Of a stretch of DNA of 64,000 bases, positions 35,602 through 45,019 are shown in pieces. Within the stretch, counting starts at the first letter, position 1, and the number at the start of each line of letters is the position of its first letter. Both the position numbers and the translations under genes were made by a program. Source of the DNA: Sphingopyxis sp. MWB1 (GTDB lineage Bacteria; Pseudomonadota; Alphaproteobacteria; Sphingomonadales; Sphingomonadaceae); contig NZ_JQFJ01000005.1 of the NCBI RefSeq assembly GCF_000763945.1, forward strand, positions 124,001-188,000, in the 5' to 3' direction. The notes beneath the pieces were generated by a model. That model was not told the origin of the DNA. It was given only the letters and a program-made list of their open reading frames with translations, and searched no databases.

Positions 35602-37419
35602 ATGGATAACACACGGCAAGATGCAGGACAGGAAAGCGATACCGACCTGCTGACCGCCGCCGCCTATTTCCCTTCGCCGGACGATCTCGACCATTGGGCT
35701 GAGGTGATGACTCGCGCGCAGCGGATGATGATCGACCATCTCGCCGCCACCGCAGAACAGGCAGGGAAAGCGGCGGAAAGGTTGCCCGCCCTCGATCCGT
35801 CAACCTGGCTCCAGAATCCCGTCACCCAGCTTTGGGCCGAACAGAACGCCAAAATGTGGGAACAGGGCCTTGCCTTCTGGTCATCGCTTGCGACCGCCCA
35901 GCCCCTTTTTGCTCCGCAAGCAGCTTCGCAAGAAGGCATCGCCGCGCCGCCGCGCGACAAGCGCTTCGCAGACCCCGACTGGACGCAAAATCCGGTCTTT
36001 GCGATGATCCGTCAAACTTACGGTATGATGACCGATCAGCTACTCCAAAGCACGCAGCGGGTCGAAGGGCTGGACGAGGCTGCCCGCGCCCGCCTCGAAT
36101 TTGCCGCGCGCAACATCGCCGACGCGCTGTCGCCGACCAATTTGGCGCTGACCAATCCCGAAGTGATCCGCCGCGCGGTGGAAACGCGAGGCGAAAGCCT
36201 GCTGAAAGGTCTGAGCCATATGCTCGGCGATCTGGCACGCGGGCAGCTGAGCCATGTCGATCCCGATGCCTTTGAAGTCGGCGTCAATATCGCCACCACC
36301 CCCGGCAAGGTAGTCCACGAAACCGACCTTTATCAGCTGATCCATTATCAGCCTGTGACCGATGAGGTGCTGGCGGCGCCGCTGATCATCTTTCCGCCGT
36401 GGATCAACCGTTTCTATATCCTCGACCTCAATCCGGCGAAAAGCTTCGTCAAATGGGCGCTCGAACAGGGCGTGTCGGTGTTCATGGTTTCATGGAAATC
36501 CGCCGACGAAACGATGGCCGATGTCGTGTGGGACGATTATGTCGCCGCGCAAGTCGATGCCATCGACACGGTGCGTGACCTGCTGGACGTCCCCGCCGTG
36601 CATTGCATCGGCTATTGCGTCGCGGGCACGACGCTGGCTGCGACCCTCGCCATGCTTGCCGCCAAAGACGAAGCGGACAAAGTCCAATCGGCGACCTTTT
36701 TCACCGCACAGGTGGATTTTGAAAAAGCGGGGGAGCTGAAACTATTCGTCGACGATGCCTATCTGGCGCTGCTCCAGCAATTGTCGGCGCAGGGCTATCT
36801 CGACGGGCGCTATATGGCGGCGACCTTTAACAGCCTGCGCGCGCGCGACCTGATCTGGAATTATGTCGTCAACAATTACCTGCTGGGCAATGATTATCCG
36901 TCTTTCGACCTGCTGTACTGGAATGGCGATGTCACCAATTTGCCCGCGCGCTGGCACCAGCAATATCTGACCGACCTGTATCGCGACAATCGCATGGTGA
37001 GCCCTGGCAGCCTGTCGGTATGCGGCACCCCGATTGATCTGCGCCAAATCCGTACGCCTGCCTATATTCAGGCGGGGAAAGAGGATCACATCGCCCCGCT
37101 CGCCAGCGTCTGGCGGCTGATGGACAATTTGTCGGGGCCGCGCCATTTTCTGCTCGCGGGATCGGGGCATATTGCCGGCGTGGTCAATCCCCCCGCCGCG
37201 AACAAATATCAATATTGGACCGGCGATAATGAGGCGGCCACACTCGACGAGTTTCTGGCCAGCGCAAAGGAAACCAAGGGGAGCTGGTGGCCGCACTGGA
37301 TCGAATGGCTTCGCGGACAATCCGACACGATGGTCCCGGTGAAGGGCGCACGCATCCCCGGCAAGGGGAAGAAAAAGGCGATTGAGGATGCCCCCGGCCG
37401 CTATGTCAAGCAGCGGTAA
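35602..37419 (+). CDS. phaC: Class I poly(3-hydroxyalkanoate) synthase
   Basis: A 605-residue polymerase joining 3-hydroxyacyl-CoA units into PHA granules. The PHA-synthase lipase-like box is CIGYCVAGTT with nucleophile C339. The catalytic Asp sits in GKEDHIAPLAS and the His in GSGHIAGVVNPP. The length and the N-terminal Trp-rich region (about residues 65-210) place it in class I, which works without a PhaE/PhaR subunit. The phasin gene follows on the same strand under its own regulated promoter. Confidence 0.95.
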   Translation: MDNTRQDAGQESDTDLLTAAAYFPSPDDLDHWAEVMTRAQRMMIDHLAATAEQAGKAAERLPALDPSTWLQNPVTQLWAEQNAKMWEQGLAFWSSLATAQPLFAPQAASQEGIAAPPRDKRFADPDWTQNPVFAMIRQTYGMMTDQLLQSTQRVEGLDEAARARLEFAARNIADALSPTNLALTNPEVIRRAVETRGESLLKGLSHMLGDLARGQLSHVDPDAFEVGVNIATTPGKVVHETDLYQLIHYQPVTDEVLAAPLIIFPPWINRFYILDLNPAKSFVKWALEQGVSVFMVSWKSADETMADVVWDDYVAAQVDAIDTVRDLLDVPAVHCIGYCVAGTTLAATLAMLAAKDEADKVQSATFFTAQVDFEKAGELKLFVDDAYLALLQQLSAQGYLDGRYMAATFNSLRARDLIWNYVVNNYLLGNDYPSFDLLYWNGDVTNLPARWHQQYLTDLYRDNRMVSPGSLSVCGTPIDLRQIRTPAYIQAGKEDHIAPLASVWRLMDNLSGPRHFLLAGSGHIAGVVNPPAANKYQYWTGDNEAATLDEFLASAKETKGSWWPHWIEWLRGQSDTMVPVKGARIPGKGKKKAIEDAPGRYVKQR

Positions 37420-37459
37420 CATCCGCCGGTTATAACCATTTTCGACGCGGATCCCGATT

Positions 37460-37524
37460 TTTTGTGCAGTGCACAAAATTCCCCTTGAAAACTTCCCGCG
37501 ACTTCTATATTGTGCACTGCAACA
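37460..37524 (+). promoter_or_regulatory. Phasin promoter flanked by two related palindromic operators
   Basis: The 19-bp perfect palindrome TTTTGTGCAGTGCACAAAA lies at 37460-37478. A second, imperfect copy TTGTGCACTGCAACA lies at 37510-37524. Between them TTGAAA (37485-37490) and TATTGT (37508-37513) make a sigma-70-like promoter with a 17-base spacer. The second copy overlaps the -10 box. TGC/GCA-rich palindromes in front of phasin genes are known targets of the PHA-granule-sensing repressor PhaR; that assignment is an inference, and phaR is not in the window. Confidence 0.65.
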
Positions 37525-37540
37525 TAGAGGAGTTGTTCCG

Positions 37541-38221
37541 ATGGCTACCAAGATGGACAGTGCGGAAAAAGCGTTTGAAGCGGCCGCGCTCGATCGCTCC
37601 GCCGGGGCCAGCCCGGCTTCGCCTCCAAAAAAGACGGCAAAGACGAAATCTGATGCCGCATCGAAAAAAGCCGTGAAGCCTGGCCCTGTCGAAAAGGGAC
37701 CGAAAAGCCCGGCACAGAAGAAAAATGCCCCCCCGGCAGCGGCCAAAACCGCCGCCAGCAAAGGAAGTATGACCATGAACGACAGCGTCAAAAATTTCAC
37801 CGAAGAAGCCAAGAACCGCGCCGAAGCGCTGACCGCCGAATTCAACGAGCGCGCCAAGGAAGCCATGGCGAAATCGACCAAGCTTGCCGAAGAAGCCCTT
37901 GAATTCAACAAGGCCAATGTCGAAGCGCTGGTCGAAGCCGGCAAGGTGGCAGCCAAGAATATGGAAGTTCTGGGCCAGGAAGGCGTGACCTTCGCGCGCA
38001 AGAGCTTTGAAGAAACGACCGCCGCGCTGAAAAGCTACACCAGCGTCAAGTCGCCGACCGAATTTTTCCAGCTTTATGCGGAAAACAGCAAGAAGGCATT
38101 CGACAATGCGGTGGCTCAGGCTTCGAAGACGAGCGAATTGTTCGTGAAGATGAGCAACGACAGCTTTGCGCCGATCTCGAACCGCGTTTCGGTGATCACG
38201 TCAAAGATGAAAACGGCCTAA
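37541..38221 (+). CDS. Phasin family protein (PHA granule-associated)
   Basis: A 226-residue protein. The first 85 residues are a Lys/Ala/Pro-rich, low-complexity stretch; the rest is an amphipathic helical phasin domain (KNFTEEAKNRAEALTAEFNERAKEAM, shown by position 90-115, then VKSPTEFFQLYAENSKKAF near 165-185). Phasins coat PHA granules and control their size. ATG 37541 follows AGAGGAG by eight bases; an internal ATG before residue 84 could give a short form lacking the basic extension. Confidence 0.9.
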   Translation: MATKMDSAEKAFEAAALDRSAGASPASPPKKTAKTKSDAASKKAVKPGPVEKGPKSPAQKKNAPPAAAKTAASKGSMTMNDSVKNFTEEAKNRAEALTAEFNERAKEAMAKSTKLAEEALEFNKANVEALVEAGKVAAKNMEVLGQEGVTFARKSFEETTAALKSYTSVKSPTEFFQLYAENSKKAFDNAVAQASKTSELFVKMSNDSFAPISNRVSVITSKMKTA

Positions 38222-38238
38222 GCCTTTCTCCTCTCCTT

Positions 38239-38280
38239 TTTGACGCGGGCGGCTCTCCCCTCCCAATCGCCCGCGTCAAA
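38239..38280 (+). terminator. First hairpin after the phasin gene
   Basis: TTTGACGCGGGCG (38239-38251) and CGCCCGCGTCAAA (38268-38280) form a perfect 13-bp stem with a 16-base loop, 18 bases past the stop. Confidence 0.7.
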
Positions 38281-38287
38281 GGAAATG

Positions 38288-38323
38288 GCCGCCCGCCTCC
38301 CATCGTGGAAGCGGGCGGCTTTT
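38288..38323 (+). terminator. Second hairpin with T-run after the phasin gene
   Basis: GCCGCCCGC (38288-38296) pairs with GCGGGCGGC (38311-38319), followed by TTTT. Together with the preceding stem it makes a tandem terminator, as expected after a very highly expressed gene. Confidence 0.8.
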
Positions 38324-38448
38324 CTATGGCGGGGGTCCATTTTGGAGGCGGAACAAATTAACCGCCCCTCCCCCTTGCACATCAAAGACGGCTTGCGATA
38401 TTCTTGGCCATGATGTTTCCAGTCACCTTTCCCTCATTCATCCGCGCC

Positions 38449-38775
38449 ATGGCGGACAAGGATGATGACGCGCCGGGCAATCCCGGTGTCGGCCTTGCGA
38501 CGCGTCCCCGTACCAAGGCGAAGAAACCGTCGATGTACAAGGTGCTGCTGCTCAACGACGATTATACCCCCATGGAATTTGTCGTCATGGTGCTGCAGCG
38601 TTTTTTCAACATGGATATCGAACAGGCGACGCAGGTGATGCTGCACGTGCATCAGCAGGGCGTCGGCGTGTGCGGCGTGTTCAGCTATGAAGTGGCCGAA
38701 ACCAAGGTCAATCAGGTGATGGACGCGGCGCGGCAGCATCAGCACCCGCTGCAATGCACGCTGGAAAAGGCCTGA
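38449..38775 (+). CDS. clpS: ATP-dependent Clp protease adaptor
   Basis: A 108-residue adaptor delivering N-degron substrates to ClpAP. The core [20 protein letters not shown] contains the NDD-x-T-P-M-E-F substrate pocket, followed by [20 protein letters not shown] and the C-terminal [10 protein letters not shown]. An in-frame ATG at 38410 would give 121 residues; neither start has a strong ribosome site and I chose the one beginning [10 protein letters not shown]. No clpA follows within the window. Confidence 0.92.
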   Translation: MADKDDDAPGNPGVGLATRPRTKAKKPSMYKVLLLNDDYTPMEFVVMVLQRFFNMDIEQATQVMLHVHQQGVGVCGVFSYEVAETKVNQVMDAARQHQHPLQCTLEKA

Positions 38776-38819
38776 CGCACCCGCTGGCGCGCGGGTTTCC
38801 ACGGCTTGACTGACCAGCC

Positions 38820-39773
38820 TCACGCTCCGCCGGGGGGCCGCGCGCCTTCTGCTGCAATGCCGGGCGCGGGCGCGGCGCGCGTGGCAATGAGCAGCCCGCC
38901 GACGACCAGCGCCAGCCCGGCGATATGAAACAGATGCAATCGCTCGCCCAGAAACAGCATTGCCAGCCCCGCGCCCATCAGCGGCATCATGTTCATGAAA
39001 TGGCCGGTCGCGGTCGATCCGATCAGCTCGACCCCGCGATTGAAGAATAGATAGGCGAGGAACGAAGGAAAGATCGAAACATAGGCAATGGCCATCCCGC
39101 TTCGCCAACCCGGCACGATCGCCCGCCCGCTCGATAGCTCCGCTGCGTAAAAAGGTGCAATGACGGCAAGGCCGATCATCATCGAGGCGGCGAGAAAACT
39201 CAGCGGGTGCACCGGCGGGCGGCGGCGGAGCAGCACCGAATAGCAGGCCCATATCACCACCGCGACGGCGATAATGGCATCGCCGCCGTTCAGACGCAGC
39301 GCGAGCAGGCTGGCGAGGTCGCCGCGCGCTATCACCACCAGCACCCCGATCAGCGACACCAACACGCCGGCGATTTGCGCGGCATGGGTGCGGTCCTTCA
39401 TCGCCAGCACGCCGACGAGCAAGATCAGCGGCGGCTGGCCCGCCTGGATCAGCATCGCATTGATCGCGGTCGTATCCTGCAACCCGGTATAGAGGAGGGT
39501 ATTAAAGGCCCCGATGCCCATCATGCCCAGCGCGAGCATGACCGGCCAATGGCGCCGCAGCACCGGCCAGTCGCGCTTGAGGTGCGGCCAGGCCAGCGGC
39601 AACAGGAGGAGAAGGGCAAAGGTCCAGCGCCAGAAAGACAAGGCGACGGGGGGCACCAGATCGCGTGCGGCGCGCCCGACGATCGAATTTCCTGCCCAGA
39701 ACAGGGCGGTCATCGCCAGCAGGATATAGGCCCGCGACCAAAGCGCGGCGGCGAGAGGACGCAGGCTCGACAT
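38820..39773 (-). CDS. EamA/DMT family permease
   Basis: A 317-residue membrane protein with ten predicted helices arranged as two EamA repeats (ALFWAGNSIVGRAARDLVPP opens repeat one; the second starts near residue 150). DMT permeases of this type export amino acids or other metabolites; no substrate can be assigned. ATG 39773 has GAGG six bases upstream; a longer frame to 39869 is not needed. Convergent with clpS. Confidence 0.88.
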   Translation of the reverse strand: MSSLRPLAAALWSRAYILLAMTALFWAGNSIVGRAARDLVPPVALSFWRWTFALLLLLPLAWPHLKRDWPVLRRHWPVMLALGMMGIGAFNTLLYTGLQDTTAINAMLIQAGQPPLILLVGVLAMKDRTHAAQIAGVLVSLIGVLVVIARGDLASLLALRLNGGDAIIAVAVVIWACYSVLLRRRPPVHPLSFLAASMMIGLAVIAPFYAAELSSGRAIVPGWRSGMAIAYVSIFPSFLAYLFFNRGVELIGSTATGHFMNMMPLMGAGLAMLFLGERLHLFHIAGLALVVGGLLIATRAAPAPGIAAEGARPPGGA

Positions 39774-39885
39774 GCCGCCTCTCTGTCCCTGCCCTGCCGG
39801 GGTTGCAACCCTATTCAGCCCCTCTTTCCTGCCTTCCGTCCGCAGCATCGCTTGCGCGCGCGCGCGCATCGGCTAAAGACAGTCC

Positions 39886-41169
39886 ATGGATCAAATCGTC
39901 ATTCGCGGCGGCCAGCGCCTGTCGGGCCGCATCCCCATCTCCGGTGCCAAAAACGCCGCCCTCACCCTGCTCCCCTGCGCGCTGCTCACTGATGAGCCGT
40001 TGACGCTGCGCAATCTGCCGCGCCTCGCCGATGTTGACGGCTTTGGCCATTTGCTCAACCAGCTTGGTTGCTCGACCACGATCGAGGGGTCGCGCCCCGA
40101 AGATTTCGGGCGGGTGATGACCGCGCGCGCGACGACGCTGACCTCAACGGTCGCGCCTTATGACATTGTTCGCAAGATGCGCGCGTCGATCCTCGTCCTC
40201 GGCCCGCTGCTCGCGCGCGCGGGCGAGGCGACGGTCAGCCTTCCCGGCGGCTGCGCCATCGGCAACCGCCCCATCGACCTGCATCTGAAGGCGCTCGAAG
40301 CCTTTGGAGCGGAGATTGAACTGGCATCGGGCTATGTGAAGGCAAGCGCGCCCGGCGGGCGGCTGGCGGGGGGCAAATTCACCTTCCCGGTCGTTTCGGT
40401 CGGCGCCACCGAAAATGCCGTGATGGCGGCGGTGCTCGCCAAGGGCACCTGCGTGCTCGAAAATGCCGCGCGCGAGCCTGAAATCGTCGACCTGTGCAAC
40501 TGCCTTGCCGCCATGGGCGCGCAGATTGACGGCATTGGCACCGAAACGCTGACCATCGAAGGCGTCGACCGGCTGCACGGCGCCACCTATCGCGTCATGG
40601 CCGACCGGATCGAGGCGGGCAGCTATGCCTGCGCCGCCGTCATCACCCAGGGTGATGTCGAACTGGTCGGCGCCAAGGCAAGCGAAATGGAGGCAACGCT
40701 CGCCGGCTTGCGCGAGGCCGGCGCGACGGTCGAGCCGACCAAGACGGGCCTGCGCGTCGCCATGTCGGGCCGCGCCGAACCCATCACCCTGTCCACCGCG
40801 CCCTATCCGGGCTTTGCCACCGATATGCAGGCGCAGTTCATGGCGATGGCGACGCTGGGCAAGGGCGCGTCGCTGTTCACCGAAACCATCTTTGAAAACC
40901 GCTATATGCATGTGCCCGAACTCGCGCGCATGGGCTGCGACATTCAGGTCAAGGGCCGCACCGCCGTCGTGCGCGGGGTCGACAGCCTGGTGGGCGCGCC
41001 GGTGATGGCGACAGACCTGCGCGCGTCGATGAGCCTGATCATCGCGGGACTCGCCGCCGAAGGCGAAACGCAGGTCAACCGCGTCTATCACCTCGACCGC
41101 GGCTATGAGCGGCTGGAGGAAAAGCTGCAGGCCGTCGGCGCCGATATCGAGCGGATCAGCGCGGGTTGA
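39886..41169 (+). CDS. murA: UDP-N-acetylglucosamine 1-carboxyvinyltransferase
   Basis: A 427-residue enzyme transferring enolpyruvate from PEP to UDP-GlcNAc, the first committed step of peptidoglycan synthesis. The N-terminus [22 protein letters not shown] and the active-site loop [15 protein letters not shown] with C123 (the fosfomycin target) are intact. Its 3' end overlaps the 3' end of the convergent hydrolase by 14 bases. Confidence 0.96.
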   Translation: MDQIVIRGGQRLSGRIPISGAKNAALTLLPCALLTDEPLTLRNLPRLADVDGFGHLLNQLGCSTTIEGSRPEDFGRVMTARATTLTSTVAPYDIVRKMRASILVLGPLLARAGEATVSLPGGCAIGNRPIDLHLKALEAFGAEIELASGYVKASAPGGRLAGGKFTFPVVSVGATENAVMAAVLAKGTCVLENAAREPEIVDLCNCLAAMGAQIDGIGTETLTIEGVDRLHGATYRVMADRIEAGSYACAAVITQGDVELVGAKASEMEATLAGLREAGATVEPTKTGLRVAMSGRAEPITLSTAPYPGFATDMQAQFMAMATLGKGASLFTETIFENRYMHVPELARMGCDIQVKGRTAVVRGVDSLVGAPVMATDLRASMSLIIAGLAAEGETQVNRVYHLDRGYERLEEKLQAVGADIERISAG

Positions 41170-42445
41170 GCTTTTGAGCGCGGGCGTAACTTCCGTTCGC
41201 CCCGCCCTTTATCCAGTCGCCCAGCAGGGTCAGATAACCGTCGGCGATGCGCGTATAGCGGCGTTCGCCATCCGGGCCGGTGGTGAACTCGATCATGCCA
41301 TGGTCGGTGCCGGGAAATAGATAGACGTCGATGGGCTGCCCTGCGGCCTGCAAATCGGCGAGCGCAGCGCGAGTCGTTTCGATCGGCGCCTCCCGATCTT
41401 CACCCGCGAGCACCCAAAGCAGCGGCGTGCGCAGCTTGCGAAGCGCCGCCACCGCATCATAATCCCAGATCAGTTCCAGATTGTCGAAACGCGGGCGTCC
41501 GATCCGGCGCAGCTCTTCATTGGGCATGCGCAATATTGCCCCGCTATGTTCGCCTTGTATGCGTTCTGCCCATGGCTTTTTGGCGAGCGCAGCCCGCGCA
41601 GTATCAAGTTCTTCATAACCTTCCTTGAAGTTGGACAGCAGCAGCTTCGCCGTGGCTGCCGACAGATTGTTCACGAGCTTTTCGGCGTCGGCACCGAGAC
41701 CCGCCGCCCGCACCTCCGAAACCATCTGCTCGCGATCCTCCTCAATGGGTGAAGCAACGAGGCCGAAGCCAACCGCAACGAAATCGGCCGGCGTCAAGGT
41801 CGCCGCGAGCGGTGCAACCCAGCCACCTTGACTGCCACCGAAGAAGCCTGCGCGTCCTGAATGTCCAGGCAGCATCGCGCGCGCCTGCTCCAGCGCCGCC
41901 GCGGCGTCATTGGCGAGCAACTCGAAATTCTGGGTATATTCCCCCTCGGATGCACCCGTCCCGCGCTTGTCATAGACAAAGACCGACAGCCCCTGTGCGG
42001 CCATCGCATAGCCATAGATGCCGCCGATGGGTGAGCTACGCTCTGAGCCATGAACCATCACCACCAGCGGTCGGCGTGGGTCGGCGCCCGGCGGTTCGAT
42101 CAACACACCGTTGAGCTTGCTGCCCGCGCTATCGAAGGTTGCAGACGTTTCGCGAAAAGCAACACGCGCCCATGCTTGCGTCCCATCGCCCTTGCCTATG
42201 CGCACGCCATCGGGGGTGCAATCAAAGGGCGCATCGGCATCGCTTGCCCAACCGCGGCGACCATCGCGAAACAGATAGCGAAGCCCGCGGTCGGGATGGG
42301 TGGGGGACCGCGCCAGCGCGACAAAATTGCCCTCGGCGCTGCGATAGGCCCCTGCCTCGCAAAAGGGCTGGACGGCGTCAGGGCGGGCGGCGGCGGACGG
42401 GGTGAGCGTCGCCGCAACGGCGAAAGCAAGAAATGCGCGTATCAT
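41156..42445 (-). CDS. Secreted alpha/beta hydrolase
   Basis: A 429-residue protein with a signal peptide ([20 protein letters not shown]). A domain of about 110 residues precedes the hydrolase fold. The oxyanion region is [15 protein letters not shown], the nucleophile elbow GGSQGGW (Ser), and the likely catalytic His is in [10 protein letters not shown]. It resembles acyl-peptide-hydrolase or X-Pro dipeptidyl-type esterases. Substrate unknown. Overlaps the murA 3' end by 14 bases. Confidence 0.88.
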   Translation of the reverse strand: MIRAFLAFAVAATLTPSAAARPDAVQPFCEAGAYRSAEGNFVALARSPTHPDRGLRYLFRDGRRGWASDADAPFDCTPDGVRIGKGDGTQAWARVAFRETSATFDSAGSKLNGVLIEPPGADPRRPLVVMVHGSERSSPIGGIYGYAMAAQGLSVFVYDKRGTGASEGEYTQNFELLANDAAAALEQARAMLPGHSGRAGFFGGSQGGWVAPLAATLTPADFVAVGFGLVASPIEEDREQMVSEVRAAGLGADAEKLVNNLSAATAKLLLSNFKEGYEELDTARAALAKKPWAERIQGEHSGAILRMPNEELRRIGRPRFDNLELIWDYDAVAALRKLRTPLLWVLAGEDREAPIETTRAALADLQAAGQPIDVYLFPGTDHGMIEFTTGPDGERRYTRIADGYLTLLGDWIKGGANGSYARAQKLNPR

Positions 42446-42492
42446 GGAGAGAATCTAATCCCCCCATGCCCGGCAGTTTGAATGGCTTTCGA

Positions 42493-43452
42493 TCAACCGT
42501 CAGTATCAACCGGCAAAGCGACCATATTGCCCGTCACCGATGGGCGTTCGGGGCGCCGGGCGACGGCGATTACCAGTCCGGTCAGGGCGACGGCACCCCC
42601 CGCGATCGAGAGAGGCGCCCAGCGATAGCCTTCGAACAGTGTCGATATGCCCATGGCGATGATCGGGATCATCACGCTCGACCAGGCGGCCTGTCCCGGG
42701 CCTACCGCGCGGATCACGCCGAAATAGAGCGGGAAGGTCATCGCGCTCGCCACCACGCCCAGATAGAAGACGCCGCCGATATAGACGGGGGTCCATTCGA
42801 TCACGGGCGGCCCCTGAGTGATCCAGGCGAAGAGGCCATCGCCCAGCGCGCCGAACAGCATCGCCCAGGCAATCATCACCACCATTGATTGCGCGCGGGC
42901 GAACTCCGTCCCCTGCATCACATTGGCGGTCGAGGCCATGAGCACGCCCATCAGGGTCAGGCCGGTGCCCATCGCCACTGCTTCGGGGCCGAGAGTAGCG
43001 ACGCGATATTCGTGGATGATCATCATCGCCACCCCGGTGATAGCGATGCCCGCGCCGATCAGAAAGCGCGGTTCCAGCCTTGATTTCAGGAAAATACGGC
43101 TGAGCAGCGTATTGGGGACGATGAGCAGCGCGAACAGCACGGCGACAAGTCCCGAGGCGATATGTTCCTCGGCGCGGTAGACGAAGTTGAAATTCAGCGC
43201 GAATTGCGCGAAACCCACCATCGCCGCGAACAGCAGCGCGGCGGGGCCGGGCATCAGTTTTTCGCGGCGCAGCGCGGCAAAGGCGAACATGGCGATGGCC
43301 GCCACGCCAAAGCGATAGGCGACCGACCAGCTTGGCGGCACGGTGCCGAGCTGGCCCTTGATGACGATCCAGGTCGACCCCCAGATGAGGGTAACGAACA
43401 GAAAAGGGAAAAAGACCCTTGGGCTGAGCAGCGTCGGGGAGGAGTGGCTCAT
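42493..43452 (-). CDS. EamA/DMT family permease
   Basis: A 319-residue permease with ten predicted helices; LIWGSTWIVIKGQLGTVPPSWSVAYR is the classical EamA opening. It is a different subgroup from the permease at 38.8 kb. It lies 13 bases downstream of the threonine aldolase gene on the same strand, so an amino-acid exporter role is possible but unproven. Confidence 0.9.
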   Translation of the reverse strand: MSHSSPTLLSPRVFFPFLFVTLIWGSTWIVIKGQLGTVPPSWSVAYRFGVAAIAMFAFAALRREKLMPGPAALLFAAMVGFAQFALNFNFVYRAEEHIASGLVAVLFALLIVPNTLLSRIFLKSRLEPRFLIGAGIAITGVAMMIIHEYRVATLGPEAVAMGTGLTLMGVLMASTANVMQGTEFARAQSMVVMIAWAMLFGALGDGLFAWITQGPPVIEWTPVYIGGVFYLGVVASAMTFPLYFGVIRAVGPGQAAWSSVMIPIIAMGISTLFEGYRWAPLSIAGGAVALTGLVIAVARRPERPSVTGNMVALPVDTDG

Positions 43453-43465
43453 GGCGTCCCTATTG

Positions 43466-44476
43466 TCATAGCGCCGCTATCGCCCCGGCAAAGGCGGCGA
43501 CCGCCGCAGCATCCTGATCCCAGCTGACGACGAGGCGCGCGGCGCCTTCGCCCCAGTCGTAAAAATCAAAGCCGGCCGCGCGTAGCCGCGCTGCTTCTTC
43601 CGCCGAGAGGCGGACGAACAGCTCATTGGCCTCGACCGGATAGAGCAGGCGTTCGCCGCAGGCCCCCGCCAGCGCAGCAGCGCCCGCATTGGCGGCGCGC
43701 GCATTGGCGCGCCACAGATCATCGCGAAGCATCGCGTGGATCTGCGCTGCGACAAAGCGCCCCTTGCTGAGCAAATGGCCGCCGCGTTTTTTAAGTTCGC
43801 GCAGGCCCGCCCCGCCGCTGCCGCCAAAAAAGACCATCGCTTCGGCCATCATCGCGCCATTTTTGGTGAAGCCGAAGGAGAGCGCATCGACGCCCGCGCG
43901 CCAAGTGGCATCGGCGGGGGCGCAGTCGAGAAAGGCGAGCGCATTGGCAAAGCGCGCGCCGTCCATATGGAGTTTTAGCCCATGGGCGCGCGCCACATCG
44001 CCGACCGCCGCGACCTCGTCAGGGCGCCACGCCAGCCCATATTCGGTGGCGTTGGTGATGCTGATCGCGGCGGGCTGGACCTGATGCACATCGCGGCGAA
44101 TGCCCGCGAGCGCGCTCTCAAGCGCGGCAAGGTCGATTTTTGCGCCATCGCCGGGAAGCGTCATCAGCTTGGCGCCGCCCGCGTAAAAGCCGGGGGCGCC
44201 GCATTCATCAACCTCGATATGCGCTTCCTGGTGGCAGAATATGCCCTGCCAGGGGCGGGTGAAATGGGCGAGAATGACGCTGTTCGCGGCGGTTCCGGTG
44301 GCGATCCACAGCGCCTCGCACTCGGTTTCGAACAGGTCGGAGAAAGCCGCATCGAGCGCCCCGCTCAAGGCATCGCCATCATAAGCGGTATCGACCCGAT
44401 TGGCCGCCGCCATCGCCTCCATCACCGCGGGATGGACGGGGGCGGCATTGTCGGAGAAGAAGCGGGAGGCAGACAT
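43466..44476 (-). CDS. ltaE: Low-specificity L-threonine aldolase
   Basis: A 336-residue PLP enzyme cleaving threonine or allo-threonine to glycine and acetaldehyde. FFSDNAAPVHPAVMEAM at the N-terminus, the cofactor segment LHMDGARFANAL and the PLP lysine in DALSFGFTKNGAMMAEA are diagnostic. ATG 44476 is preceded by AAAGGG; an upstream extension of 50 residues is not conserved in character. It is followed closely by the EamA permease. Confidence 0.93.
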   Translation of the reverse strand: MSASRFFSDNAAPVHPAVMEAMAAANRVDTAYDGDALSGALDAAFSDLFETECEALWIATGTAANSVILAHFTRPWQGIFCHQEAHIEVDECGAPGFYAGGAKLMTLPGDGAKIDLAALESALAGIRRDVHQVQPAAISITNATEYGLAWRPDEVAAVGDVARAHGLKLHMDGARFANALAFLDCAPADATWRAGVDALSFGFTKNGAMMAEAMVFFGGSGGAGLRELKKRGGHLLSKGRFVAAQIHAMLRDDLWRANARAANAGAAALAGACGERLLYPVEANELFVRLSAEEAARLRAAGFDFYDWGEGAARLVVSWDQDAAAVAAFAGAIAAL

Positions 44477-44534
44477 GGTGCCGCCCTTTAGCGCAGCCCG
44501 CGCAGCGACGCCATCGGGATTAGAGCCGCTCGGC

Positions 44535-44711
44535 TTAGCGCATACGACGGTAGACCCATTTGCCCATCGAGCGCGACCAATGCGCGAGATAACGGCCCGG
44601 CCACAGCCATTGCCGTTCGGTCCCATATTCGGTCAAACGCAGCCCCATGCGCGGTATCAGGACCCAGCGCCGTTCCCAGCCCTGCGCGCCCTTGTCATCC
44701 GAATGCTCCAT
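44535..44711 (-). CDS. Small basic, Trp/Arg-rich protein of unknown function
   Basis: A 58-residue frame (start ATG complementing 44709-44711, stop TAA at 44535) reading MEHSDDKGAQGWERRWVLIP at the N-terminus and ending GKWVYRRMR. AAGGTG sits four to five bases before the ATG. Five tryptophans and many arginines, together with good codon use, make it unlikely to be random. I do not recognise a family; small proteins of this kind occur in sphingomonads as far as I recall. It may be co-transcribed with the aldolase gene 58 bases downstream. Confidence 0.65.
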   Translation of the reverse strand: MEHSDDKGAQGWERRWVLIPRMGLRLTEYGTERQWLWPGRYLAHWSRSMGKWVYRRMR

Positions 44712-45019
44712 ATGTCACCTTCGCAGCCCCCACCGGCGGCGTCTTTCTGCACGCAGGATGCCATAAAATCGGCGATAATGTGAGTGGCGGAATGATCCGG
44801 TGCGGCGGAGGTGCGGAGCGAGTGGAAGTTATCGAAAGTGCCGCGGAGCGTAGATGGGGAGCGGCCAACACTTTGGAATATATTATATATTTATCAGATA
44901 ATTAGGCCAATTCTCAGACGTCACCCCTGCGCCGGGGAGGGCGTAAGGTTGACGGGAGCGGCGCCGGGAGCCTGTCCCGCGCCGCCCTTTCGCTGCCTGG
45001 CTGTCGCGCCCGACTGCCC
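44712..45019. other. Gene-free region between argG and the small protein gene
   Basis: It holds an unusual AT island (about 44877-44905, AATATATTATATATT) flanked by GGCC on both sides, which could be the promoter of the leftward small-protein gene. A bulged hairpin GCGGCG-C-CGGGA / TCCCG-CGCCGC at 44958-44985 lies just after the argG stop and may end its transcript. No reading frame looks real. Confidence 0.5.
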
